Positions 33,432 to 45,055 of a stretch of DNA of 64,000 nucleotides are shown here, piece after piece. The position numbers and the translations under genes were made by a program. The notes under the pieces were generated by a model. That model was not told where the DNA came from. It ran no database searches and worked only from the letters and a program-made list of their open reading frames with translations. The DNA comes from Fulvia fulva. Taxonomy: Eukaryota; Ascomycota; Dothideomycetes; Mycosphaerellales; Mycosphaerellaceae. Position 1 is the first letter of the stretch; each line of letters opens with the position of its first letter. Where the stretch lies: positions 3,038,001 through 3,102,000 of the forward strand of contig NC_063022.1 in the NCBI RefSeq assembly GCF_020509005.1. The letters run 5' to 3'.

Positions 33432-36400
33432 ATGATCTCCCTCTTCTTATAGATAAGTAGGTATAGATCTACTTCTGACTATATAAATCCAATCTCTCTA
33501 AGCTTTAACACATAGAGTTGATTCTAATCTCTAGCTACTTACATAAGTCTATATAAGCTTTTGAGGATTTTGAACACTATGTTTAGTAGAAGCTTAACTC
33601 CTAGTAGTGGTAACATAAAGATGTCTTTATAGAGGGTGCTTTCTATAAATACATTGTTCATATCCACTTGGTAAAGATAAAGATCCTTCTTATACACAAT
33701 AGCTATAAACACCCTAAGGGTGTCCTGTCTTACTATAGGTGCAAATGTCTCTATAAAGTCAACACTAAACTTCTATAAGAAGCCCCTTATAACTAGTCTA
33801 GCCTTGAACTTTTTAATAGCTCTACTAATGCTTCTCTTAATATTAAAGACCTATCTTAATATAACTAGATTTGCTCCTTTTAGTAGAACAGAATTTTCCT
33901 AGGTGTTGTTACTCTATAGAGCATCTAGTTCCTTTTGGATTGCTTCCTTCTAAAGATGTCCCTATTTCTTGTTATTTATAGCATCCTTATAGGATTTTGG
34001 AATTAGGACCTCTTACTTATATATTATAGCTTCTATAGTTACTACAAAGGCCATTTCCTTAACTTCTTCTAGGAAGTCGCTATCCTATAGTATTGAACTG
34101 TCTACTAATTATATAGCTACAAAGAAAGCTTAGTAAAAAGCAGTAAGGTTCTCTAAGAGGTCTATTACTTCTCCTACTTTAGTAGTTAGTTCGGGCTTAG
34201 GGACTATAGATTTTAGGGCTTTCTGTTTTATGTTATAGCCCTTAACATTATAGTTAGCCTTTCTCTTTCTAAGGGATGATTTAGGGACCGTTACTTGTGA
34301 CCTAGTAACGTCTATTTCCTAGGGATCTAGGGAGCTTCTCTTAATTAGCTAATCGATTTTCTGAAATTCCCCTACGTTCTCCGGAGGTTAGGGAAGTTAT
34401 ATAAACAGCTTTCTCGGCTAAGCGACTTTAGGGCTCTTAATTAGCTAATCTATTTCGGGGGTGCTCTAATAGACGCCTAAATAGTAGGTAGATTGTCCTA
34501 AGGATACGTTCTTCCTCGGCCTTCCTAAGGGCTTCCTAGCTAGTGTACTGCTTAGTAGATTCAATATTAGAACATTGAGACCTATATCACCTCTAGGCTA
34601 GTCCTTAAAGAAGTCTGTATATATGTGTTATTTAACAGCTCTTATGTCTAGTTCCTAAAAGAGCTAGGCTTTAGCTATGTTTTTAATATACCTAATAAAC
34701 ACTACTTCTTTACTACTATTTATTAGCTTATTACTTCTTACCTATTAAGGTTAGGATCTTATATCTATATAGATAATAGCTTTGCATCCCTAAACTTTCA
34801 AATAGTTAATAGTCGGTTTAATACTATTAAAAGCCTTATCTAGTGAAACCTTAAACCTAACGTAATCTAGGCTATTTAGTAGTTTGTTCGTTATATAAGT
34901 TTAGGCCTCTAGTGCTTTAGGCCAAAATTCAACCGACATTTTAGCCTCTTTAAGCATTGCCCTTATAGAGTCCTCTAAGGTTTGTATTGACCTCTTAACT
35001 AGTCTATTCTGTAGAGAGTTGTATACCTTAGTCGGCTCGAGCCTAATCCCTAAATCCTTCTCCTACTACTTCACTAATACAATAAGTTCTTTTGTATTAT
35101 CAAGTCTTACTACTTTTAGCTACGCTAATAATTTCCTCTCCGCTTTGATCTTCTAGTTCTAGAGAGCAACTAGAGTATCTTCTCTTTTCCTAAGAGGAAA
35201 GGTCTACTTCTTCCTAGAGAAGTTGTTAACAATCTTAAGCTAGTATTTGAATCCTAGTCTTAAGATTAGTAGTAGGCCACATATATTAATAGATATAAGG
35301 GCAAGTCTTTTAGGTCTTCTCTCTATAACTTTGCCTTTGTACTTCTTCATCTTTGCTATTGAACATACTCTACACTAGTGAAAGCTATCCTTCGGGATAG
35401 GAATAGGTTCTTTTAAGTCTATTACCTTATCAAGGTTCTAGAGCAAATTCTTCCTAAAGTGTACAAATCTTCTATACTAAAGCTCCTACTGCTTTATATT
35501 GGTCTCTAATTAAGTAGTCACAAAGGCATTCTCTATTAGTAGTGTATATAATGAGTAATGTGCCCGTTCTTATAGGAGAGGAGAAATCTCATTAATAAAT
35601 AGAACCCTCCTAAGGAGCTTTGTCTAGACAATAGTCTTACTAGAGGGGGAAATAAGAGAAAATAATAGAGGTTGTATACCAAACTGCTTGCTAAACTAGT
35701 TCTATAAAACCAGGTTCATTCCTAGCTTAGGTATAAGTAGGACATCTTCTAAAACAACTTTTCTGCTAGCTCTCCCACTCATCTCTACATTCCTAATATA
35801 AGTGGCGAATAAAAACCTACCTCCCACTTTGATCCATTTCTTTCTTATTAAGGGAGTTATAGATCTAAAGAGGTAGCTTTAGTTAGTTATATAGGATAAA
35901 GTATAGGAGTTAAGTAACTACTCTAACGAGGGGAACTTGCCTTAGACTTCTATAGTTAAGTAAGCCACTTTATTATACTCATTATCATTAGACATTGTCT
36001 CTAGGGATGAGCTGTATAAGTCACGTGACTCTTAGGCGGAAAAACCTTTTCTAGTCGTCTTTACTTTAGAGGTATAAGACTAGGCCTAGTTCTTCTAGAG
36101 TGATAGTATATTAGAGCTGAGTTTCTTCACCATTTTCTTAAGTTCTTCTATAGAGGACTTCTCTCTTAGTGTCCTCCTTGAAGTAGGTAGTAGAGTTCTC
36201 TTCTTCTTAATATATGTTATATTCTAGGAAGATAGTGGTTAGGAATAAGATCTAAGGACCTTTCTTGCCTTAGGCAAACTAGGGCAGTCCTTAATCAGAT
36301 GATCCTTCTTATAGAGAAGGCAGGAGAGTGGTCTTACTAGACCTAAGGGCTTGACCTAGGAGGCTACTATACTATACTTAGCCTTAGAGGCATCTAACCT

Positions 36401-37478
36401 AGCTTCTTAAGCTTTAAGGATCTTTAAGGTCCTTTTATAATCCATCTTTTACTAAGCTATAATAGTATCCCTAGCTATATAGTAGTTAGGTAGTAGTGAG
36501 CTTAAGAGCTAGGTCATCCTTATATTAGCTTTCCTATAATGCTAACCCTCTAGGTCAACATTAGCAATCCTTTTTCTAAGAGAAACTAGGTGTGTCTATA
36601 CAGATCTAATAGTGAACTCTTCACTCATCTCAAAGGTCACAAATTGCTTTATAAGCTTATATGTATAGGTTAGTAGCACCTAGCTATACTTGTTCCAGAG
36701 ATATACCTACTTCTTAGCAGCTCTTCTAGATTTATATAAGCCCTTAAGCTTAAATTCATCTTCTTCTATAATCCTACTAAGGATACTGAAGTTGTACACT
36801 ATATTGTGTCTTGTCTATATTAGCGTATTAAGGATCTCTTTAGTTATAGCCTCTTCTTAGAGTTTTAGAGTCTTGCCCTTAATGTTGTCAAAAGACACTT
36901 CTATTAGGTCATCAATTGTAAAGAATGCTAATTAGCTCTCTATCTTATATCTCTAAAGGTTGAACTATCTCTTCTAATTGTCCCTCCTAAGAATTAGGAT
37001 TTTGCCTCCCTTCTCCTCTATCTTCTCTTTGTATAAATCTATAATAGATTGGATGTAATGAAACAAGGTGTATATGTTCCAAAGTAGTGGCTTAGATCCT
37101 ACTAAGGCTTCTAGTATAGAATAGGAAAGTTTGTAGGTGTGGATACTAAGGCCTACTTAGTAAAGTAAAGAAGGAGCGGTATAAGGTCTCGGGGCTAGGA
37201 CATAGGTCTATCTCTCCTAGTAGAGCTTCAAATGACTTACTTAAAGTCCTTCTTAATAGTATCTCGATATAGTTCTGCCTATAGAGTATCTTTAAGGTAT
37301 TGGCTTTAAGTAAGCCGTATAGAGTCCTTGTCTAGGTTACCTATTACTTAGTATCGAACTAAGCTCCTTAATAGGATAGACGGGGAAGACTTCTGATTCC
37401 TAGATGTTTTCTACTACGATATTAAGGGATATAAGTAACCTATACTGATATAGGTTACTCTTATTCCTATATAAACCC

Positions 37479-37490
37479 GGGCTTATAACC
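37479..37490 (-). other. Copia 1 primer-binding site (initiator tRNA-Met type)
   Basis: GGGCTTATAACC immediately inside the 5' LTR, identical to the site in Copia 2 at 25391-25402. One reversed RIP change makes it complementary in the element strand to the initiator tRNA-Met anticodon arm. Confidence 0.65.
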
Positions 37491-37725
37491 TATTAAACAG
37501 GTACGGGTAGATAGTAGCGGAGTAGAGTAAGAGATTAATCTTTAACTAACTAATAGTACAAGCAAATAGCAATATATTAGGTACTAATATGTTGATTATG
37601 TTAGATGTCTATCTAAGCTAAAGGGGAGAGAAGGTATCTCTCTATAAGCTAAGTTATCGTAGATGCCTTAGGCTACTAGATCACTTCCTAATTGTTGACT
37701 CCCTTTAAGATACTATATCTTAACA
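37491..37725 (-). repeat. Copia 1 5' LTR
   Basis: 235 bp from TATTAAACAGG to ATCTTAACA, followed by the GTCTA target-site copy at 37726-37730. Equal in length to the other LTR. Confidence 0.88.
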
Positions 37726-40569
37726 GTCTATATAACTAGGAAACCCCGATCGCGTGCCTAAACTATAGGTTTACTTAATATAGCGCCCGTAGTTATAGAA
37801 CCGCGAGTAGTCTAAAGCGCTTAATAGGTACTGTTATAAGTATAGTAGTATAGAACATTAGGCTAATAGGTGCCCCGCGATACTATTCCTTATCTTATAA
37901 GGGTATGTCTTTTTGGCGACGAACAACTAGTAGTACCTAGGAAAAAAGACCGATCTAAATCCCCCTAAGTTTAACTTCCGACGAGACTATAGTAAACCTA
38001 AGCTCCTTTATATACTTCCGTAGCTTAAGGAACACTATAGCCCGATTCTATTTAATAAGGACATAAAAATCCCTACGCTTCGGAAACAATAGATAGGTCG
38101 AGATTATACTAGTGTCTTAAGCGTAAAGCTTCCTACCTACTCTAAACCTCTACCTAACAACCGACACCTTATAGAATACGGCCCTTAAGATGTTAGATCT
38201 AGGTAGTAACTGACGGCCGCTAGTAGTTACTAGATCTAGTTTAAGGAAGAAGAAGAACCGGCTCTATAAGGGTGTAGGATTATAAACTACGACGAGTTTA
38301 AGGTTAAGGCCTACCTAATCTAGAGTAATAAATCTCGAGGCAAAGCTCTAGTAGGAATTATAAAGAACCCGAATCCTCGAACTAGGTCTAGTACATAGGT
38401 ATTAAGGGTACGAGCCGAGGCCGCTAAAGCTATACGATAAGAACTCGAAGAGGAGATCCGGTAGGAAGAACTCGGTTAGTAGGAGGTAGAGATAATTAGA
38501 GACGCCGGTTCTAGGGCTAGTAGAAGCTAGTTAACGGTAGCGTTAGGGGAGACTCTTAGAAGGACACCTAAGCCTCGAGCTAAGTTAAGGCCTACGCCCT
38601 CGGAACAGCCGGTAGGGCCTATTAATACCCTAATCGTATAGCGTAAACGGTTATAGAATATAAAGACAATAAGGATTAACAACTACGTCCGACAGTACGG
38701 TATAGGAGATAGGCCCGTTACTAAGGAGGAGGGAGTAACCTATTAGATTGATCAAATCCTTTAGACTACGTTTCTAAACGTTAATACCCGGGACTAGTTT
38801 CGGTATAGTCGCTAGTTTAAGACTACCTTGCTTAGGAGAGTAGTAAATACCCCTAATCTATAGTCTAAGCTTACTACCGTCCGTAAGTTAGCTAACTAAG
38901 AAGGGACTAAAGTCCGTACGAGTTATGTCGCTACCTATAAAGACGAGGAAGAAGGCGCTAATAAAGAAGTCTTTCGGGATAATTATTAAGCTCGCTTTAT
39001 AGCTATATTCTTAATAATGTTATATAGTAAGGATACTGTCCCTACCGCCGAGTTATATAAAAACATTAAAAAGATCGGTCTCTCTAGTATACTAGACGAT
39101 TTTGTAATAGTACCTAGCCCTTAGGTAGTTACCGAGCTTAGGACTAGTAAAGGTTAGACTCGAGCCCTGCTTAACGAGAGATCTAAAGTCAATATTATTA
39201 GCCCGAGGATAGTACACAAGTTTAGCTTGCCTATCGTACCTAGCGCCTACTTGTCCTTTCGAGGAGCGGGTAAAAGAGCGAAGTTCAAGGGGGTAATTTC
39301 AAAGCTTAATACTTAGGTGTTTAGTATATACTACTAGATCGATATGTTTGTCTCCGCTAATCTAGATTCGCCTACGATCCTTAGCCGCCCTTAGTATAGG
39401 AAGGTACGACTAATAGGCCGTAACTATAACGATAGATTATAGGAGGGAACAATCGCTAGTAGGAAAGGTGAAAGTATAATGTTCACGGCTATTATAGGTA
39501 CTAACAAGTACAAAACTCTTTAAGAACTTCTATAGTCCTCGAAAAATACAAACGCGGGTTAATTCACGGTAGTTAACCCGCTATAAGTATTAGAAGTCCG
39601 GTTTCGAAACAAGTCCGCTTTTCGAGTCTAGTCGGAGAGACCTTAGTAAATATATTAGGGGCGGAGTGTTCTAATAATACGGCGCGTCGATATCGGTAAG
39701 AAGGTATAACGAAGCTAAAACCTAAGCCTATAGACACGACTATCTTCGACTACTTTAAGAACTACCGCGGCCCCGTATTATAATAAAGAGAAAATGTCCT
39801 CGACCTTAGCCCGTATTCGAAGAAATTACTAGGACTACTCGGGAACCGCTAATACTTAAGCGCTAAGATGACTACTAACGCTCTAGGAGAGTAGGTTATT
39901 ATAAATATATACTCCGTATAGGGCGACTAGTATACGGAGATCCTGAAATAGGGCCAGATTAATAGGTAGGCTTAGAAACGAGACGTAGGGTTATATAGAC
40001 CCGGTATTAGGATACCGTATATATTTACTATATATAAGCGAAAAGCTAACAAGAAAAGACCTATTAATACGAGCGGTTACGAGAGACCTTAGTCGAAAGT
40101 AGATAGTAATATAGATTAGAAGCGGAAGCCCCTTTACTAGGAATCTCTAATACTAGTAGGGTAAGGCCCGTTCGATAGGAGGTATCTTATTAAAAAGTTC
40201 TCTAGTATCGAGCGCGGCTCGAGGATTATACCTAAAAGGCTCGCTAGTATTAAGGTTAGTATCGCTCTCTCGGCTAAGGAAAGACAAATGTTTAAAGAAA
40301 TGCTCTTTAACCGAGAAGGTGTCCTAGCGTAGGATTTTAGCTATATACGGTAGATTAGATATAATGTTATACCTCCTTAGAAGATTGTAACGATTACGTA
40401 CAAACCGTAGTAGGCGCGGAACATTCGGTTATACCTAAGCTTACGAGCGATTATAGAACAGATAATCCGCGCTCGAATTAAGAATAGAATTCTTAAGTAT
40501 AGTTAAGGTACTTATACGAATGCTTAGTTCTTAGTAGCGAAGAAGGTCGAGCTAAATAGTAAAGCTATA

Positions 40570-40584
40570 CTATATAGGTTGATT
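40570..40584. repeat. Target-site duplication of chimeric insertion, left
   Basis: CTATATAGGTTGATT here is repeated exactly at 45041-45055. Joining the flanks across one copy restores a continuous Gypsy A reverse-transcriptase reading (...YRLI then N-SA-LL-EVRIRD...). Confidence 0.88.
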
Positions 40585-41662
40585 GGTCGACGACGAGAAT
40601 CACCTGTACGTGGTGTCGGCTACGAACCTCTCGTCTAGCTACGAGAGAGCCAAGTATTCTCACGCTGGAGCGTCGTGGGCGCGACGGGCGCGTAGCGTAG
40701 GCGAAGCCGCGGCGAACAGAGGACTACCAGCAAAACGGGTATGAAAACCATCCGACGAGCGTGTACTCGTGTCGGGAGCGAGTCCCTCTTCTTTCTACGT
40801 GTAAGAAGGGCGCGGAACCGTGGCCTATACGCTCGACAGGACACCTCTGGTATGAGTGCAGAATTTTCACCTCCGGAGACCGCAAACCGAGCGGGCTAAG
40901 CGACGAACATTGGACGAGCGGACTACAGAACAACAACTGAGCGGACTATGCAACGGCGTCGAGCGGACTACGAAACAATCTGGTGTTTGCCAGCGGGCAA
41001 TGCGGTGGGTAGGTGGACACGCGACGAAGCCTGTAAGGGCCTGTTGAACACCCGGTATGGGAACGAGGGTTTTGCCTGAGGCACTGCCTGTCCCGCTACA
41101 CAACGCACCTAGTCTGACATGGTAGATTGCGACGAGGAAAAGACGATAGCCTGAGCAAGGAAAAGACGGCTGTTAGGACGGGGAAAAGACGTACAATGCA
41201 AGTGGATTAGTTCTGTGATCGGGGAGGATCGAGGGCAGGGTGATAAGGAACTTCATATTGGTTAGTAGGTGGAAACGCAAGGAGTACGCTGCCCGGCGTG
41301 GTGTGTGCCCCGAGCAGACCTGCGAGGCATGGACGGCCGCTTTCTAGAGATAGGCTGCGGTAACGCGAAGGGCGTCAAAACCTGGGGCGTGGTGTACACT
41401 GGCAGCGACGGCTGACACTGTCTGTACAGCCCGAGAGGACGGATGCGCATGTCGGTCAATAGAGAGCACTAAAGGGCTCAGGCCTATGGAGGTGGATATT
41501 GGCTTAAGGAGCAAACAGGGAGGGAGGGCGTAGAGGGAAGCTTTTGCTCCGGGCTAACCTCTCGAAACGAGGCTACACGGTGGTGCTAGATGAGTGGGAA
41601 AGCGCGGTTAAGACTTGTCACCTTATCTCGTAGCTAGCTTGCTAAATACGATTCCTTCCTTG
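40585..41662 (+). other. Non-LINE 5' module of the chimera, origin unknown
   Basis: 1078 bp of G+C-rich, non-RIPped DNA that I cannot match to any other part of the window or to a gene I recognise. No frame exceeds about 80 codons and the short open frames overlap on both strands, so it does not look protein-coding. It contains short dispersed repeats: GAGCGG(A/G)CTA about four times at 40896-40977, and GGAAAAGACG three times near 41136-41190. If it was copied from RNA, the plus strand is the sense strand. There is no poly(A) at the junction, so the donor was either not polyadenylated or was entered internally. A non-coding transcript or an rDNA-spacer-like RNA are possibilities only. Confidence 0.55.
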
Positions 41663-41663
41663 C

Positions 41664-44600
41664 CTTGCAATCCAGGAGCCATGGATTAACCCGCACCATA
41701 AGAGACCAACGACCTGCAAGTCACCAGGCTACACGACATGCCTACGAGGCGACGGCAGACCCCGCACGTGCTTCTATGTCAGCAAGGACATACTAGAATC
41801 CGACTGGGAGGTAGTGTACTACGCAGACGAAGAAGGCGGGGGCGATATTACCTCCCTCCACGTGGGTAGCACCTGGATACACAACCTATACATGCAACCG
41901 CCAGCCTCGAGGTCTAGCCGCGACCTAGGGGTCTGCAGACACCTAGACAGTGCGCTCAAGAGACAAGGGTGCCACATCGTAGTAGGAGACTTCAACATAC
42001 ACCACCCTTCCTGGGAAAGCCTTATGCAGCCGCACCCTATAGCCGACGAAGTACTCGACTTGATGGCGAGCAACGCAATTGCCCTCAATACCCCGAAGGA
42101 CCTGGGCACCTGGAAGAGAGGGGGACTCCAAGGCACGATCGACCTCTCCTGGATCTCAGATAGCCACTACCACACGGTAACCTACTGTGGGATCGAACAT
42201 GAACTCGAGGCGTCGTCAGACCACATGCCAGTCAGGACCTCTATTGCGACACAGATACAACGCACACCAGCGAGAACCCCTAAGCCAAACTGGGGAAAGG
42301 CCCACTGGGCCAACATCCAGGCGTACCTCGATGACTCCAAGAGGCTAGTCCAGATCGCGCAGCAGCAATACAACAGTAAAGACGAGATAGACGAAGCAGT
42401 CCAGGGGTTGACAGACGAAATAAGAAAAGCGACCTCACTTCACGTTCCGCTTGCCCAACCAACGACATGGTCCAAACCATACTGGACGCCGGAGTGCACT
42501 GCGGTAGTAAGAGAAGCAAGGAGAGCCCGCCGGGTGTGGACGAGCAGCCATAGCGAGGAGGCCTGGAACGTATACAGGGAGGCATGCCAACAGAAGAAAG
42601 CCATAATACGGAGGGAGAAAGCAGTCGGCTGGAGGGCCACAGTGGAAGAAATCGCCGGCAAGCCAGAGAGGATGTGGAAGCTAGCGAAATGGGCCCGACA
42701 GGACCCTACACAGGGCCCCTCCTTCTCTATCCCAGCGCTACAATCGCCTAGTGGCCCGGTTAGCGACCCCGAGGCCAAGGCGCGTCTACTGGCTAGCAAG
42801 TTCTTCCCACCCCCAGTCGAGGCTGATCTAAGCGACATAAACAGCTCTACTCCCCTAGCCCCTAGCATCGCGGTCCAACAGGAGGTGTCCGAGGGAGAAG
42901 TTACCGCTGTGCTGAGGAAGTTGCCGGCGAAGAAAGCCCCGGGGCCGGATGGGATCCCAAACGAGCTACTAAAGAAGTGTAGAGATCAACTAGCCCCAGC
43001 AGTTGCAGCGATCTTCAACGCCTGCCTACAGACCGGGTACCACCCGATAGCTTTTAAACAATCGACGACAGTGGTCCTACGCAAGCCGCAGAAGGAAGAC
43101 TATACGCAGGTGAAGTCGTACCGCCCAATTGCGCTCCTTAACACTCTTGGGAAGGCGCTTGAGAAGCTGGTTGCAACGAGACTCTCCGAGGCGGCAGAGG
43201 AACACTCCCTACTCCCGGACACCCAGATGGGTGCGCGCCCACAGCGATCGACGCTATCCGCGATGGAACTTATCACCTCTCAGGTAAAGGCCATCTGGTA
43301 TAAGAATAGGGACAAGGTGGCTTCCTTACTTAGCCTAGACATATCGGGAGCCTTCGACTACGTGTCACACCCGCGGCTTCTCTACATCCTAAGGTCGAAA
43401 GGACTCCCTGAGTGGCTTGTCAACTTCGTACGGTCCTACCTCCAAAACCGCAGTACGTCGATCCTGGTCGGCCAGTACAGAAGCCCATTTCAAGCAGTCC
43501 ACACTGGAATCCCGCAAGGCTCAACGCTAGCACCTATTCTGTTCCTCTTCTTTATGGCGACGCTGCTCCCAGCCCTAGAATCCCAGAACACCGCTGCGAG
43601 CGGCTTCGTAGACGACACAAACATCCTAGCGTGGTCTTCCTCGACTGAGGAGAACTGTAGGCTACTAGAAGAGAAGCACAAGATCTGCGAGGACTGGGCT
43701 AGGAGGCACGGGGCTCGGTTTGCCCCAGAAAAGTACAATCTGATACACTTTACGCGCCGGCCACGGTTCCACAATATGCAAGCTTCTATCCAGATACAGG
43801 GGCACACGACTAACCCGGCAAATCAGCTCAGGATCCTCGGACTATGGGTGGACCCGGCGCTACGGTGGAGGAAGCACGTACAGGCAATATTACGGAAAGC
43901 TGAACAGAATATGGCATCATGCCAGAGGCTCACTGCGTCCACATGGGGGGCGGACTTCCGGCAGTCACGACTTCTATATACGGCTATTGTACGGCCAGTC
44001 CTTACCTATGGCAGCCAAGTGTGGTCCTTAGGCGAGAGGGCCTGCCCATCGAAGGGACTCGTCGCGCCGCTAGCGAAGATCCAAAACCAATGCCTAAGGA
44101 AGGTCACCGGGGCATATAAGTCGACACCAACGAGGATGCTTGAGCACGAGACCGCTATACCGCCGATCGACCTATACATCCAGGGACTACGGACCTCCTA
44201 CTTAGGCAAGTCGGCACAGTACCCAGTACAGAAGGTCATCGCCAGTGCAGTCGCAAGGGCCCGCGAATCAGTACCAGCGCATAAGGGCATTCGACCCGGA
44301 AACGAGCCGAACTACCGGGCAAGGGACGAACAGCTAGCAACACAATGGGAAGGTGAGAAATCGTTTGTAGAGCAACTATGGAAAGAGAGGTGGAACAACC
44401 AGGTTGTAGGGCATAGTGGACGCCCTCAGCCAGCGGGACAACCTAAGGAATGGTCAGCTACAAAATCCGCGGTCAAGCACCCCCCGAAGCTCATCCACTA
44501 CCGCCTTACGAGGGCACAGAGTAGCATAGCAACCCAACTGCGAAGCGAACACATCGGCCTCCAGGGGTACCTATCATGGAGGAAGGTCCCAGGATACACG

Positions 44601-44867
44601 AATACTAGCTGCCCCTGCGGCTATCGCTCCCAGAACGTACGGCACGCACTCCTCGTCTGTCCGAGGTGGTCGCTAGGAAGGGGGGAGTGGATGGCAAAGG
44701 CGAGGAACCGGACGATTGGGGCACTTCTTAACAACGCTGAAGACCTACGGCGCATTACGAACTGGATACTAGAGAAGGGCTGGCTAGAACAGTACCGCCT
44801 AGTAGGAGCAGTGCAGGAAGAGAGGACACGACGCAGCGCGACGAGACCGGCTAGGAGCGGGGGCTAA
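41664..44867 (+). CDS. LINE ORF2, 5'-truncated but open
   Basis: An uninterrupted 1067-codon frame equivalent to residues 39 onward of the intact ORF2 at 4025-7342, sharing its stop. The lost part holds the first endonuclease motif (IIQYN); the catalytic Glu in AIQEPW, GDFN, SDH, all reverse-transcriptase motifs (FVDD included) and the C-terminal CCHC remain. It has no native start codon: the first ATG in frame lies well inside, and only a GTG occurs at 41814. One amino-acid difference from the intact copy is visible, Ala for Val at residue 1049. Without ORF1 and an N-terminus this copy is probably non-autonomous. Confidence 0.85.
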   Translation, partial: LAIQEPWINPHHKRPTTCKSPGYTTCLRGDGRPRTCFYVSKDILESDWEVVYYADEEGGGDITSLHVGSTWIHNLYMQPPASRSSRDLGVCRHLDSALKRQGCHIVVGDFNIHHPSWESLMQPHPIADEVLDLMASNAIALNTPKDLGTWKRGGLQGTIDLSWISDSHYHTVTYCGIEHELEASSDHMPVRTSIATQIQRTPARTPKPNWGKAHWANIQAYLDDSKRLVQIAQQQYNSKDEIDEAVQGLTDEIRKATSLHVPLAQPTTWSKPYWTPECTAVVREARRARRVWTSSHSEEAWNVYREACQQKKAIIRREKAVGWRATVEEIAGKPERMWKLAKWARQDPTQGPSFSIPALQSPSGPVSDPEAKARLLASKFFPPPVEADLSDINSSTPLAPSIAVQQEVSEGEVTAVLRKLPAKKAPGPDGIPNELLKKCRDQLAPAVAAIFNACLQTGYHPIAFKQSTTVVLRKPQKEDYTQVKSYRPIALLNTLGKALEKLVATRLSEAAEEHSLLPDTQMGARPQRSTLSAMELITSQVKAIWYKNRDKVASLLSLDISGAFDYVSHPRLLYILRSKGLPEWLVNFVRSYLQNRSTSILVGQYRSPFQAVHTGIPQGSTLAPILFLFFMATLLPALESQNTAASGFVDDTNILAWSSSTEENCRLLEEKHKICEDWARRHGARFAPEKYNLIHFTRRPRFHNMQASIQIQGHTTNPANQLRILGLWVDPALRWRKHVQAILRKAEQNMASCQRLTASTWGADFRQSRLLYTAIVRPVLTYGSQVWSLGERACPSKGLVAPLAKIQNQCLRKVTGAYKSTPTRMLEHETAIPPIDLYIQGLRTSYLGKSAQYPVQKVIASAVARARESVPAHKGIRPGNEPNYRARDEQLATQWEGEKSFVEQLWKERWNNQVVGHSGRPQPAGQPKEWSATKSAVKHPPKLIHYRLTRAQSSIATQLRSEHIGLQGYLSWRKVPGYTNTSCPCGYRSQNVRHALLVCPRWSLGRGEWMAKARNRTIGALLNNAEDLRRITNWILEKGWLEQYRLVGAVQEERTRRSATRPARSGG

Positions 44868-45040
44868 CGGGGTAGTGACATGGACTACGTACGTTCAGAG
44901 GGAAAGCTAATCTAGACAAGGAGTAGTCGGGGGCGGGAAGGGTTTTCACCTATTCGGGTTTCCCTTTGTACATAACAATAGATATATACCTGCATAGGCC
45001 GGATAGGGTCCTAGAACAGGGGAATGACAAATCTATCTAT

Positions 45041-45055
45041 CTATATAGGTTGATT
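45041..45055. repeat. Target-site duplication of chimeric insertion, right
   Basis: Exact partner of 40570-40584. The first few bases (CTATAT) could also come from the TATC tail; AGGTTGATT is unambiguous. Confidence 0.85.

Larger units (their letters stand above)
27131..37725 (-). mobile_element. RIP-mutated Copia element 1, split by a LINE
   Basis: Two 235-bp LTRs and a 5-bp target-site duplication define a complete Ty1/Copia insertion in minus orientation inside the gag of Gypsy A. From its 5' side (right) it holds a primer-binding site at 37479-37490, gag with a CCHC knuckle near 36285-36330 (CLLYKKDHLIKDC, second Cys changed to Tyr), integrase around 34900-35400, reverse transcriptase with KFKARLVIRGF near 33770-33820, and RNase H near 27600-28150. 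RIP stops break all frames. A full-length LINE (28458-33417) interrupts the reverse transcriptase; without it the element would be about 5.6 kb, normal for Copia. Confidence 0.88.
40585..45040 (+). mobile_element. Un-RIPped chimeric LINE insertion (copy 5 of 5)
   Basis: One insertion of 4456 bp bounded by a single 15-bp target-site duplication. It consists of 1078 bp of sequence with no similarity to the LINE (40585-41662) joined to a 5'-truncated LINE (41663-45040). Both parts have normal CpA/TpG, unlike the RIP-mutated Gypsy A around them, so they arrived together and recently. The junction lies at CCTTGCAATCC and has a few bases of microhomology (CCTT is present in both donors). The structure fits template switching by the LINE reverse transcriptase. 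The MINE element of Magnaporthe (a LINE 3' end fused to the unrelated WEIRD sequence) is a described precedent for this type of chimera. Confidence 0.87.

Noticed and set aside
40635..41459. Open frames of 63-78 codons in the chimeric 5' module
   Set aside because: They overlap on both strands, have no domain and look like chance frames in G+C-rich DNA.
41814..41816. GTG as start of the ORF2 frame in the chimeric copy
   Set aside because: The frame is simply open upstream to the fusion point at 41663; the element is 5'-truncated and has lost its start.
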